Translations under genes and position numbers: made by a program | Shown here: piece after piece, positions 19,964-28,345 of the stretch | Numbering within the stretch: the first letter of the stretch is position 1 | Layout: every line of letters starts with the position of its first letter | Notes under the pieces: model-generated | Told to the model about the DNA's origin: nothing | Databases searched by the model: none | The model's input: the letters and a program-made list of their open reading frames with translations, nothing else | From: Candidatus Tidjanibacter faecipullorum | GTDB lineage: Bacteria > Bacteroidota > Bacteroidia > Bacteroidales > Rikenellaceae | Length of the DNA stretch: 36,842 nt | Assembly (NCBI GenBank): GCA_019116245.1 | Contig: DXCC01000023.1 | Span: forward strand, 1-36,842 | Direction: 5' to 3'

Positions 19964-20956
19964 TTAAGGGTTGCGAATATACGGATTTTCACAGGAATGT
20001 GCAAATTGTCGCTCCAATACGATGAAAACGGGCAGGTGGTCGCTGTAGCCGCCGAGGTAGCGGCTGCCCCGGAAGGTGCGTCGGGGCAGATTGCGCTGGC
20101 CGGGCAGCGGATTCTCCAGCAGGTAGTCGCGGATGAAGATACCCCCTCGCCGCATCCGCAGGCCATCACCGGAGAGGAGGGCCTGTGACACGAGGATGTG
20201 GTCGTAGGCGACCCACCGTCCGTCCCAGCAGTAGGTGCCCTGCCGGGTGGCGGTCGAATGGAGCGCATCGCTCAGTTGTCCGGCGGCCAGGGATCCGTCG
20301 GAGCGGGGCGAGAAGAGACTCCGCAGCGGCGGTTCGTCGAGCTGGCCGTTGAAGTCACCCAGCACGATGAGCCGGTTGTGGCCCGCCTGCAGCAGCGAAT
20401 CGGCCGTACGGAGCAACCGCTCGGCTGCCCGGGCCCGTCGCTCCCGGCTGTTGTATTTCGAGGGGAGATGGGCGACGAGCAGGGCCACCTCCTCGCCGAT
20501 CAGGGAGCCCCGCACGTAGAACCACTCGCGGCCGAAGCCGGAGGGCAGCAGCCGGACCTCGGCGGGAAAGAATTTGTCGCCCTTGTAGAGCAGGGCCAGG
20601 TCGATGCCCCGGCTGTCGCTGCTGGTGCGGTGCAGGTAGCAGTAGTCGTCGCCGAGTGTGGCCACCAGGTCGCGGACCACCGCCTCGTTTTCCACTTCGG
20701 CCAGCGCGATGAGGTCGAATCCGGCGTCGTCGATGACCCGGGCGATGCGGGTCAGCTTGCACCGGTAACGTTCCGTATTCCAGCGTTTCTCGCCGTCGGG
20801 CGTGAATTCGCGGTCGTCGTAGAAGGGGCTGGGAACCGTGTCGAACAGGTTCTCCGTGTTGTAGAACCCGACCGATACCCGGCGGTACTGGGCCTGTGCG
20901 GCGGCGGGGAGGGTCAGCAGGCCCAGCAGCAGAAGCAAACGGAACGGGTGCGGCAT
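19964..20956 (-). CDS. Secreted endonuclease/exonuclease/phosphatase-fold protein
   Basis: Predicted exported phosphoesterase of the EEP (DNase I-like) superfamily; DNA, phospholipid or another phosphodiester could be the substrate. Starting at 20956 gives a signal peptide (MPHPFRLLLLLGLLTLPAAAQAQ, cleavage after AQA), while an extension to 21028 would spoil it. The 330-residue precursor retains the catalytic set: Asn in FYNTENLFD, Glu in LIALAEVEN, His in VAHLPSKYNSR, GDFN, YDHILVS and the final YSDHLPVFI. Bacteroidota have many such secreted EEP proteins, often involved in scavenging extracellular DNA or phosphate. It is divergent from mnmA and followed by ppdK on the same strand after 79 bases. 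Confidence 0.9.
   Translation of the reverse strand: MPHPFRLLLLLGLLTLPAAAQAQYRRVSVGFYNTENLFDTVPSPFYDDREFTPDGEKRWNTERYRCKLTRIARVIDDAGFDLIALAEVENEAVVRDLVATLGDDYCYLHRTSSDSRGIDLALLYKGDKFFPAEVRLLPSGFGREWFYVRGSLIGEEVALLVAHLPSKYNSRERRARAAERLLRTADSLLQAGHNRLIVLGDFNGQLDEPPLRSLFSPRSDGSLAAGQLSDALHSTATRQGTYCWDGRWVAYDHILVSQALLSGDGLRMRRGGIFIRDYLLENPLPGQRNLPRRTFRGSRYLGGYSDHLPVFIVLERQFAHSCENPYIRNP
19974..20005 (-). promoter_or_regulatory. Promoter of ppdK inside the upstream gene
   Basis: On the minus strand TTTG (20005-20002) is followed after 20 bases by TATATTCG (19981-19974), a 7/8 match to TAnnTTTG. Both boxes are within the last codons of the upstream phosphoesterase gene. The predicted ppdK leader is about 80-85 bases and contains a GC-rich palindromic stretch (around 19938-19957). 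Confidence 0.55.
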
Positions 20957-21044
20957 GGCGAAACGGATTACAACCCTTAAAATTAGGGAAAAAACCGATA
21001 CGTTGCCTCCCGTCACCGTCGGGATCATTTTGCAATTAAAGTCG

Positions 21045-21052
21045 TACCTTTG
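21045..21052 (+). promoter_or_regulatory. Putative -7 promoter element of mnmA
   Basis: TACCTTTG is an exact TAnnTTTG match ending only 8 bases before the mnmA ATG, so the transcript would be leaderless or nearly so. A TTTTG lies upstream but at 12-base rather than 19-21-base spacing. Confidence 0.5.
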
Positions 21053-21060
21053 CGGATGTT

Positions 21061-22251
21061 ATGGAAAAGAACGGCAAGATCAGAGTGGTCGTGGGCCTTT
21101 CCGGCGGTGTCGATTCGTCGGTGGCGGCCTATCTGCTCAAGGAGCAGGGGTACGACGTGGTGGGACTTTTCATGCGCAACTGGCACGACACGACCGGTAC
21201 GCTCGAGGGCGACTGCCCCTGGCAGGACGATCAGATCTTCGCCGAACTGGTGGCCAAGCGGCTCGACATTCCCTTCCACTTTGTCGATCTGAGCGAACAG
21301 TACCGCACACGGGTGGTGGACTACATGTTTGCCGAGTACGAACGCGGCCGGACGCCCAATCCCGACGTGCTGTGCAACCGGGAGATCAAGTTCGACGCCT
21401 TTCTCGAGGAGGCGCTGCGGCTGGGGGCCGACTATGTGGCCACGGGCCACTACTGCCGCCGTCGCGACGAGGTGGTGGATGGCGTCACCTACCACCGGCT
21501 GCTGGCGGGTGTCGATCCGAACAAGGATCAGAGCTATTTCCTGTGTCAGCTCTCGCAGCAGCAGCTCTCGCGCGCCCTCTTCCCGGTGGGCGACCTGCTC
21601 AAGCCGGAGGTGCGGCGCATCGCGGCCGAACAGAAGCTCGCCACGGCCAAGCGGAAGGATTCGCAGGGCATCTGTTTTGTGGGCAAGGTTGATCTGCCCG
21701 TTTTCCTGCAGCAGAAACTGGCGCCGCGGCGGGGCGATATCGTGGAGATTGCGCCCGACTGGCCGGGGTATGCCGAGGCGGCGGCCCGTACGGAGCTGAC
21801 CGCCCTGGCCGAGCCGTACCGCTATACGCCGGCCGACGGACGCAAGGTGGGTGAGCACAACGGCGCCCATTACTACACGATCGGGCAGCGCAAGGGGCTC
21901 GGCGTGAGCGGCCGGGCCGAACCGCTCTTCATCATTGCGACCGACACGGTGACCAATACGGTCTATGTCGGCCAGGGACAGTCCCATCCGGGGCTTTACC
22001 GTCGGGCGCTGCGCATCCTGCCGCAGGAGGTGCATTGGGTGAGTCCTGACCGGCGGCTGGCCGAAGGGACGAGCGAGCCGTTCTCCATGCGCATCCGCTA
22101 CCGGCAGCCGTTGCAGGCGGGTACGCTCCACATGCGTGGAGACGGGGCCTACATCCTGTTCGAGACGCCGCAGCGGGGCATTACCGCCGGGCAGTTTGCC
22201 GCGTGGTATCGGGGCGAGGAGCTGGTCGGGTCGGGCGTGATTGCCGAATAG
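21061..22251 (+). CDS. mnmA: tRNA-specific 2-thiouridylase MnmA
   Basis: Cytosolic enzyme that thiolates U34 of Lys, Glu and Gln tRNAs, taking sulfur from a persulfide relay after adenylating the uridine. The 396-residue protein has the PP-loop GLSGGVDSS (12-20), GLFMRNWHD, the catalytic Cys105 in LCNREIKFDAF, ADYVATGHYC, the KDQSYFLCQLS segment, and the second catalytic Cys205 in KDSQGICFVGK, so both active-site cysteines are present. The C-terminal beta-barrel domain has YTIGQRKGLGV. The chosen ATG gives the usual short N-terminus. It is transcribed away from the phosphoesterase gene. Confidence 0.97.
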   Translation: MEKNGKIRVVVGLSGGVDSSVAAYLLKEQGYDVVGLFMRNWHDTTGTLEGDCPWQDDQIFAELVAKRLDIPFHFVDLSEQYRTRVVDYMFAEYERGRTPNPDVLCNREIKFDAFLEEALRLGADYVATGHYCRRRDEVVDGVTYHRLLAGVDPNKDQSYFLCQLSQQQLSRALFPVGDLLKPEVRRIAAEQKLATAKRKDSQGICFVGKVDLPVFLQQKLAPRRGDIVEIAPDWPGYAEAAARTELTALAEPYRYTPADGRKVGEHNGAHYYTIGQRKGLGVSGRAEPLFIIATDTVTNTVYVGQGQSHPGLYRRALRILPQEVHWVSPDRRLAEGTSEPFSMRIRYRQPLQAGTLHMRGDGAYILFETPQRGITAGQFAAWYRGEELVGSGVIAE

Positions 22252-22369
22252 GGGGAGGCTCGGACCATGTGACATGGGGTGCCGTGCGCATGCCCGGGAC
22301 GCCTATGATCGGATGGCATGTTATTTGCATAAAATCATACTGTTTTAAAATCACTTAAATTTCTGATGC

Positions 22370-22525
22370 ATGGAGAAAAAATTACCTTATGAGATGCCCT
22401 CGGTCGAGCAGATTGCCGTTATGACCGAGCGGGGCCTGGCTGCGACGCTGGATCCGACCGGCTCGACGACCGATACGGTCAGCGAAGTCGATTACAACGG
22501 TTCGTCTTCGGATTTCTGGAATTGA
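22370..22525 (+). CDS. Small 51-residue peptide, unknown function, coupled to the fimbrillin-like gene
   Basis: An open frame of 51 codons that is too short for routine calling. The product starts MEKKLPYEMPSVEQIAVMTERG, continues with a Thr/Ser/Asp-rich middle, and ends SSDFWN. It has no signal peptide or membrane segment. Reasons to believe it: its stop codon overlaps an ATG and lies 17 bases before the start of the next gene; codon use resembles neighbouring genes; and the pattern (short basic start, Y-x-x-P-x-V-E near residue 7, a Glu-Arg-Gly turn, acidic tail ending in an aromatic pair) resembles, from memory, short uncharacterised Bacteroidales proteins often found beside fimbrillin-like or other lipoprotein genes. 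Function unknown; no modification enzyme or transporter is adjacent. The 118-base gap from mnmA has no clear promoter. Confidence 0.68.
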   Translation: MEKKLPYEMPSVEQIAVMTERGLAATLDPTGSTTDTVSEVDYNGSSSDFWN

Positions 22526-22542
22526 TGAGAAAGGAGCAAGTC

Positions 22543-23403
22543 ATGAGAAAGAATCCGATGGCGTGGATCGCCATGCTGGTGTGCGGCATGGCGTTGAGCG
22601 GCTGTGCACAGTCCGAGAAGACAATAGGGACCATGCCGGTACCGACCCTCCTGTCGGCGTCGATCGCCCAGCCGACCCGTACCGAAATCGTGGCCGGCCA
22701 GAATCCGCACCCGATCTATTGGGAGGTGGGGGACGTGATTGCCGTCCATTTCGATACGGATACCGACGCTACGACCGTGCACTGGTATCAGTTGCAGTCC
22801 GGTGCCGGAACGACGAACGGTACGTTTGCACATCTGGAGTATGGCGGCGATACGCTGCCGGCAACGTACAACAGTCTGATTGCCGGTTTCTCCGGATATG
22901 AGACAATTTCGTTTAACGAAAATACTGAAATGGTGCTTGAGGCGCGGAGCGAGATCTTCATGGGGCTGGACAGTGTGGAGGAGTTCCCGATGCACGGTAC
23001 GGCTGCGGCAGGTGCGCCTATTGCGTTCCGGTGTTCGTTCGGTATTGCCCATATTCCCGTAACGGGCAACAATGTCAGCATTACCCAGATCACGATGGAT
23101 ACACACGAAGAGGTGCCCGTTGCCGGCATCTTCAACGTCAATGTGGCTACGGATGCAACGACCTTTGTGCAGAGTACGGCTGGCAGTGCCTATCAGATCG
23201 TCTGGGCGGGCCGGCAGGCCGTAACGCTGACCGATACGCCGACTGATTTTTATGGCGTTATGCCGGTTGGGACCTACAATGCGGGCACGACCTTGACCTT
23301 TACGCTCTCGAACGGCAGCACGATCGTCAAGACGGCCCAGCAGCCCTTTACGGTGTCGCGTGCGCAGATCTTGAATCTGCCGACCCTCAACGTGGCGCAA
23401 TAG
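22543..23403 (+). CDS. Fimbrillin-like surface lipoprotein
   Basis: Probably a surface-exposed adhesin or pilin-like subunit of the Bacteroidales fimbrillin superfamily. The 286-residue precursor begins with a lipoprotein signal (MRKNPMAWIAMLVCGMALSGC; lipobox LSGC). The mature N-terminus carries the TRTEI...IYWEVGDVIAVHF pattern typical of fimbrillin-like proteins, followed by a beta-rich domain and a C-terminal strand set (TLTFTLSNGSTIVKTAQQPFTV, then a final LNLPTLNV). The start at 22543 is favoured because AAGGAG (22531-22536) is six bases upstream and the signal peptide then begins at once; an ATG at 22525, overlapping the stop of the small peptide gene, would add six residues. A type V pilus chaperone set is not present nearby, so assembly into a pilus is unproven. 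Confidence 0.75.
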   Translation: MRKNPMAWIAMLVCGMALSGCAQSEKTIGTMPVPTLLSASIAQPTRTEIVAGQNPHPIYWEVGDVIAVHFDTDTDATTVHWYQLQSGAGTTNGTFAHLEYGGDTLPATYNSLIAGFSGYETISFNENTEMVLEARSEIFMGLDSVEEFPMHGTAAAGAPIAFRCSFGIAHIPVTGNNVSITQITMDTHEEVPVAGIFNVNVATDATTFVQSTAGSAYQIVWAGRQAVTLTDTPTDFYGVMPVGTYNAGTTLTFTLSNGSTIVKTAQQPFTVSRAQILNLPTLNVAQ

Positions 23404-23422
23404 CGCGCGTGCGGCAAACAGC

Positions 23423-23461
23423 AAGCGGGGGCGCATGAACCGAAGTTCATGCGCCCCGCTT
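23423..23461. terminator. Convergent terminator between the fimbrillin-like and DUF2723 genes
   Basis: AAGCGGGGGCGCATGAAC (23423-23440) pairs with GTTCATGCGCCCCGCTT (23445-23461) around a CGAA tetraloop, with a single bulged G. T-rich tails are short on both sides (TTGATTT on plus; TTGCTGTTTG on minus). It lies between convergent genes and can serve both. Confidence 0.75.
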
Positions 23462-23481
23462 GATTTCAGCGTTGTGTGCCG

Positions 23482-26400
23482 TCAGGCATTCAGGCCGGGA
23501 TCGGTCATCAGCTCCTCTTCGGCCGTTGCCGAATCTCCGAAGAGGTAGTCGAACAGCAGCAGGATGTCCGTCGCCTGTTCCGTGCGGCCGTAGTCTTCGG
23601 CAATGCGGTGCAGCTCGGCCAGCAGGGCGAGTTTGTCGGAGAGCTGCTCCTCGATCAGGTACTGGCGCCGCTCGGGGAAGGAGGCGAAGTAGAGAATATA
23701 CTCCTCCAGGTTGTCGGCATAGGCCTTGAAGAGGGCGTCACCCTTCTCCGTCGCCCCCGCTTCGTAGTAGGCCTCGATGTAGGGGAGGTACTGGTAGGTG
23801 AAGCGCATGCGCGAGACGGGCATCTGTTCCAGACCGTAGTCGAGCACCTCGACCGCCCGCTGCGGATCGCCCTGTCGCACCAGTTCCTTGGCCAGCCGGG
23901 CAAAGGCGATGCGGACGCGTGTCGCGTCGAAGTTGTAGTTGATGAACGAGTCCACATAGACGCGCGGATCGGCCACATTGCCGTAGCGATAGACATTCAT
24001 CAGGTTGTTGTACAGCACCTCCGTGTCGATGCGGCCCACGTTCTGGGAGTCGGTGACGGGGGTCTTGATCGGCACGATGCGGTAGGCATAGCCGTCGAAC
24101 TGGAGGTAGTCCTGCAGTCCCAGCGAGGTCAGCACCGAGGGCGAGGTGACGAACAGCGGACGCTCCCAGTTGAAGTTGGCCAGCAGGTCGAGGAGCATCA
24201 TGGTCGATTTGCGGATCGAGGACTCCTTGATGTTCATGACGATCGTGTCGACCATCAGGTGGGCATCCTCGGGTTTGACGATGCCGCTGCGCAGGGCGTT
24301 CTCCTTGTTTACCGGCAGCAGGATCGTGCGGGTGGGAACGAAGTCCAGGTTGATGTTCGTGTCGTACTGGATGCGGCTGGCCGGCTCGTCGCTGCGGATG
24401 AAGTCCACCACCTGGGAGACGGTCTTGGGTTCGCCCTCGAAGAGATCCACGACGGGCAGGAAATCGTTCTCGGACATGATGTACTTGTGCTGCGGCAGCG
24501 TGAAGGGAACCGGAACCGACTCGTTGTAGCGGTATTTCATCTCGTCGATGTACCAGCCGCCGTCGAGGTAGCTCATGTTCATGATCCGCACGTCGGGCCG
24601 TACCCCCTCGACCTCCTGGTTGTACCACAGCGGGAAGGTGTCGTTGTCGCCGTAGTTCATGATGATCGCATTGGGCAGGCAGGTCATCAGGTGGTTGTAA
24701 CCGATGTCGCGGGCCACGTAGCGGTGGCTGCGGTCGTGGTCGTCCCAGTTCTGTGCGGCCAGGATGACCGGCACGCTGCAGCAGACGAGCGTGGCGGCCA
24801 CGGCCACGGCCCGGTTGTCGCGGCGGGTGAGGCGGGAGAGCCATTCGCGCACGCACAGTACGCCCAGTCCGATCCAGATGCAGAAGGCATAGAAGGAGCC
24901 GGCATAGACATAGTCGCGTTCACGCGGCTCGGAGGGGCACGTGTTGAAGTAGAGCACGAGGGCGATACCCATCATGAAGAAGATCCACATGACCACCGTG
25001 AAGTTCTTCGGGTCGCGGTTGAGCTGGTAGATCAGGCCGATGATACCCAGGATGAAGGGCAGGAAGTAGTAGGTGTTGCGGCCCGGGTTGTCGCGCATCT
25101 CGGAGGGCAGGTCGTTCTGCGGGCCGAGGTAGAGGGCGTCGATCGGCTTGATGCCGGAGAGCCACTGCCCGTCGGTCACCTCGCCGAAGGACTGGTTGTC
25201 GCTCTGGCGGCCGACAAAGTTCCACAGAAAGTAACGCCAGTACATGAAGTTGAGCTGGTAGCTGAAGAAGTAGCGCCAGTTCTCGCCGGCGGTGGGGGCC
25301 GTGTAGCGTTCGCCGTCGTAGTAGATCGTCTTGCCCTTGCCTGCGCGGCTCCATTTCAGGTAGCCGGCGATGTGGTAGTCCTGCGTGGACCACATGCGCG
25401 GGAAGAAGGAGAGGAACTCGGAGGGATATTTGTAGTCCGTCACCGTGGCGCTGGCGTGGTAGCGGCCGTCTTCGTTGCTGAGGTAATATTTGTCCTCGTA
25501 GATCACCTCCTCGATGGGGGCCAGCGGCGTGGTGTACTGGGCGCCGAAGAGCAGCGGCTTGTTGCCGTACTGGTCGCGGTTGAGCAGGTAGAGCAGCCCG
25601 TAGGCATTGTCCGGATCGTTGCTGTTCATGGGCGGGTTGGCGGCCGCACGGATCACTACCGAGGCGTAACTGCAGTAGCCGATCATGATGACCGACAGAC
25701 ACAGAAAGACGGTGTTGAGGACCACCTTGCCCTTGCGGTGCGTGACATAGACGGCCGTGCCGAGGGCGGCGAAGAGCAGCAGGATGAAGAAGAGCAGGCC
25801 GCTGTTCACCGGCAGCCCCAGTCCGTTGACGAACCAGCGGTCCACGACGGCGCCCACGGCCACCGTGTAGGGAATGATGAGGTTGTTGATGAAGAGCAGG
25901 ATTGCGGCGGCCAGCAGGGTGACCTTCACGACGCCCCAGGCGGTGATGTTCCGGTATTTGCGGAAGTAGTAGATGAAGACCAGCGCGGGGATCGAGAGCA
26001 GGTTGAGCAGGTGGACGCCGATCGAGAGGCCCATCAGGTAGGCGATCAGCACCAGCCAGCGGTTGGCGTGCGGCTCGTCGGCCACCTCCTCCCATTTGAG
26101 CATGGCCCACAGTACCACGGCCGTGAAGAGCGACGAGAGGGCATAGACCTCGCCTTCGACGGCCGAGAACCAGAAGGTGTCGGTGAACGTGTAGGCGAGG
26201 GAGCCCACCAGACCGGCTCCCATGATGGCCCACGTGCGGGTTACGGTCAGCTCCTGCCCCTGCCGGGTGACGAGCCGCCGGCCGAGGTGGGTGATGCTCC
26301 AGAAGAGGAACAGGGTGGTGAAGGCGCTGGCCAGTGCCGACATGGAGTTGGCCATCATGGCGACCGAAGCGGTGTTCGGCGCGAACATGGTGAACAGCCG

Positions 26401-26583
26401 GGTGAGCATCATGAAGAGGGGGGCTCCGGGGGGATGGCCCACTTCGAGCTTATAGGAGGTGGCGATGAACTCGGCGCAGTCCCACAGGCTGGCCGAAGGT
26501 TCGATGGTCATCAGGTAGACGACTGCGGCGACGGCAAACGTGAGCCAGCCGACCAGGCGGTCGCATGTCTTGAAATACTTCAT
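23482..26583 (-). CDS. DUF2723 large membrane protein, predicted GT-C glycosyltransferase
   Basis: A 1033-residue membrane protein characteristic of Bacteroidota. The start at 26583 gives MKYFKTCDRLVGW directly before the first membrane helix (~10-27); the in-frame extension to 26799 runs through an AT-rich regulatory region. The first extracytoplasmic loop has SLWDCAEFIATSYKLEVGHPPGAPLFMML, with Asp35 and Glu38 in the position where GT-C enzymes keep their catalytic acidic residue, as in protein O-mannosyltransferases. About a dozen membrane segments follow up to residue ~610. A soluble part of ~400 residues ends in helical, TPR-like repeats (QRAVEVLDYGLEQMP). A role in extracytoplasmic protein or lipid glycosylation is inferred from this architecture; substrate is unknown. 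It is monocistronic. Confidence 0.88.
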   Translation of the reverse strand: MKYFKTCDRLVGWLTFAVAAVVYLMTIEPSASLWDCAEFIATSYKLEVGHPPGAPLFMMLTRLFTMFAPNTASVAMMANSMSALASAFTTLFLFWSITHLGRRLVTRQGQELTVTRTWAIMGAGLVGSLAYTFTDTFWFSAVEGEVYALSSLFTAVVLWAMLKWEEVADEPHANRWLVLIAYLMGLSIGVHLLNLLSIPALVFIYYFRKYRNITAWGVVKVTLLAAAILLFINNLIIPYTVAVGAVVDRWFVNGLGLPVNSGLLFFILLLFAALGTAVYVTHRKGKVVLNTVFLCLSVIMIGYCSYASVVIRAAANPPMNSNDPDNAYGLLYLLNRDQYGNKPLLFGAQYTTPLAPIEEVIYEDKYYLSNEDGRYHASATVTDYKYPSEFLSFFPRMWSTQDYHIAGYLKWSRAGKGKTIYYDGERYTAPTAGENWRYFFSYQLNFMYWRYFLWNFVGRQSDNQSFGEVTDGQWLSGIKPIDALYLGPQNDLPSEMRDNPGRNTYYFLPFILGIIGLIYQLNRDPKNFTVVMWIFFMMGIALVLYFNTCPSEPRERDYVYAGSFYAFCIWIGLGVLCVREWLSRLTRRDNRAVAVAATLVCCSVPVILAAQNWDDHDRSHRYVARDIGYNHLMTCLPNAIIMNYGDNDTFPLWYNQEVEGVRPDVRIMNMSYLDGGWYIDEMKYRYNESVPVPFTLPQHKYIMSENDFLPVVDLFEGEPKTVSQVVDFIRSDEPASRIQYDTNINLDFVPTRTILLPVNKENALRSGIVKPEDAHLMVDTIVMNIKESSIRKSTMMLLDLLANFNWERPLFVTSPSVLTSLGLQDYLQFDGYAYRIVPIKTPVTDSQNVGRIDTEVLYNNLMNVYRYGNVADPRVYVDSFINYNFDATRVRIAFARLAKELVRQGDPQRAVEVLDYGLEQMPVSRMRFTYQYLPYIEAYYEAGATEKGDALFKAYADNLEEYILYFASFPERRQYLIEEQLSDKLALLAELHRIAEDYGRTEQATDILLLFDYLFGDSATAEEELMTDPGLNA

Positions 26584-26642
26584 GGGTCGTAAACGTAAGT
26601 GAAGGCAGTGCGCACCTGCATACACACGCGGACTGCAATTTG

Positions 26643-26650
26643 CAAAAATA
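26643..26650 (-). promoter_or_regulatory. Putative -7 promoter element of the DUF2723 gene
   Basis: Minus-strand TATTTTTG, an exact TAnnTTTG match, 60 bases before the start at 26583. On the other strand TAATTTTA (26704-26711) is a 7/8 match that could serve cysS, 78 bases upstream of its start. Confidence 0.48.
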
Positions 26651-26788
26651 AAAATAAAAGGAGGAATTCCGCCGGTCGGCGGGGAGTTATCGGCGAAAGT
26701 TGCTAATTTTACAACCTGTAACGTGGCCTTGCGGGGGCTCCTGTCCGGAACATGCCCGCGGCCCGACCAAACCTTAGCAACCGAAACG

Positions 26789-28255
26789 ATGGATAACAAA
26801 TTGATGCTCTACAATACGCTGAGCCGGCGCAAGGAGCTTTTCGTACCGATAAATGCGCCCCTGGTGGGCATGTATGTCTGCGGCCCGACCGTGTACGGCG
26901 ATCCACACCTGGGCCATGCCCGTCCGGCAATCACCTTCGACCTGCTGTTCCGTTACCTCAAATGGCTCGGCTACAAGGTGCGCTACGTGCGCAACATCAC
27001 CGATGTGGGGCACCTCGAACACGATGCCGACGAGGGCGAGGACAAGATCGCCAAAAAGGCGCGTCTCGAGAAGCTCGAACCGATGGAGGTGGCGCATTAC
27101 TATACGGAGCGCTACCACGATGCGATGCGTGCGCTGGGTGTCCTGTCGCCCTCGATCGAGCCGCTCGCGTCGGGTCACATCATGGAGCAGATCGCCTTCG
27201 TGCAGCGCATTCTCGACAAGGGGTATGCCTATGTCAGCAATGGATCGGTCTATTTCGATGTGGAGAAATACAACCGTGACTACAACTACGGCGTCCTCTC
27301 CGGCCGCCGGCTGGAGGACATGCTGGGCGGCACGCGCGAGCTGGACGGTCAGGACGACAAGCACTCGCCCGTCGATTTCGCCCTGTGGAAGAAAGCCTCG
27401 CCGGAGCACATCATGCGGTGGCCCTCGCCGTGGAGCGACGGCTTCCCCGGCTGGCACATGGAGTGTTCGGCCATGAGCACCAAATACCTTGGCGAGCAGT
27501 TTGACATTCACGGCGGCGGCATGGACCTCATGTTCCCCCACCACGAGTGCGAACTGGCGCAGAATACGGCGGCCGACGGGCACGGCTCGGCCAAATACTG
27601 GGTACACAACAACATGATGACCATCAACGGCCAGAAGATGGGCAAATCGCTCGGCAATTTCATCACGCTGGAGCAGATGTTCACGGGCAATCACCCGCTG
27701 CTGGCCCAGGCCTATTCGCCGATGACGATCCGCTTCTTCGTGCTGCAGGCCCACTACCGTTCGACGCTCGACTTTTCCAACGAGGCGCTGCAGGCTGCCG
27801 AGAAGGGACTCGACCGGCTGATGAAGGCCGTTGAGACGCTCGGCAAGATCAAGCCGGCCGCCACGTCGACCGTTTCGGTGGATGACCTGCAGGATCGTTT
27901 CGTGGAGGCGATGAATGACGATCTCAACTCGCCGCTGGTGATCGCGGCCCTTTTCGACTGGGTGCGTATCATCAACCAGCTGCACGACGGCCAGCAGACC
28001 ATTGCGGCCGACGATCTCGACCGGCTGCGCAAGCTGGTGGGGACGATTGTCTTCGATGTGCTCGGTCTGCGTGACGAGAAGGGCGAGGAGGCCAACGATC
28101 TGGTGACGCCGCTGGTGGAGATGCTGCTCGAGATGCGCACCACGGCCAAGGCCAACAAGGACTGGACGACGGCCGACCGCATCCGCGACCGGCTGGCCGA
28201 AATCGGCATCCGTGTCAAGGACCGCAAGGACGGTTACGACTGGGAGATCGAGTAA
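26789..28255 (+). CDS. cysS: Cysteinyl-tRNA synthetase
   Basis: Cytosolic class I synthetase that charges tRNA-Cys. The start at 26789 gives [16 protein letters not shown], the standard N-terminus; 22 extra in-frame codons upstream have no counterpart. The 488-residue protein has the ATP-binding HLGH (40-43) and KMGKS (283-287) motifs. The zinc ligands that select cysteine are Cys31, Cys226, His251 and Glu255, with the same spacing as in E. coli. The C-terminal helical domain contains [15 protein letters not shown] and [16 protein letters not shown]. It is transcribed divergently from the DUF2723 gene and ends with a strong terminator. Confidence 0.97.
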   Translation: MDNKLMLYNTLSRRKELFVPINAPLVGMYVCGPTVYGDPHLGHARPAITFDLLFRYLKWLGYKVRYVRNITDVGHLEHDADEGEDKIAKKARLEKLEPMEVAHYYTERYHDAMRALGVLSPSIEPLASGHIMEQIAFVQRILDKGYAYVSNGSVYFDVEKYNRDYNYGVLSGRRLEDMLGGTRELDGQDDKHSPVDFALWKKASPEHIMRWPSPWSDGFPGWHMECSAMSTKYLGEQFDIHGGGMDLMFPHHECELAQNTAADGHGSAKYWVHNNMMTINGQKMGKSLGNFITLEQMFTGNHPLLAQAYSPMTIRFFVLQAHYRSTLDFSNEALQAAEKGLDRLMKAVETLGKIKPAATSTVSVDDLQDRFVEAMNDDLNSPLVIAALFDWVRIINQLHDGQQTIAADDLDRLRKLVGTIVFDVLGLRDEKGEEANDLVTPLVEMLLEMRTTAKANKDWTTADRIRDRLAEIGIRVKDRKDGYDWEIE

Positions 28256-28272
28256 TCGATCGCAACTACGGC

Positions 28273-28316
28273 AAAACGGGCGGCTTCCCTATACAGAAGC
28301 CGCCCGTTTTATTTTA
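28273..28316. terminator. Bidirectional terminator between cysS and the MATE gene
   Basis: AAAACGGGCGGCTTC (28273-28287) pairs perfectly with GAAGCCGCCCGTTTT (28296-28310) around an 8-base loop; ATTTTAT follows on the plus strand, and the A run gives a U run on the minus strand. It lies 17 bases after cysS and 36 bases after the MATE stop. Confidence 0.92.
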
Positions 28317-28345
28317 TCGTCCAGGAAAGGGATGATCGGTTCGGA

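Noticed and set aside
23476-26592. 1038-codon plus-strand open frame opposite the DUF2723 gene
   Set aside because: Antisense shadow; the translation is Val/Asp/Gly/Glu-rich with no membrane pattern, while the minus strand encodes ordered membrane segments.
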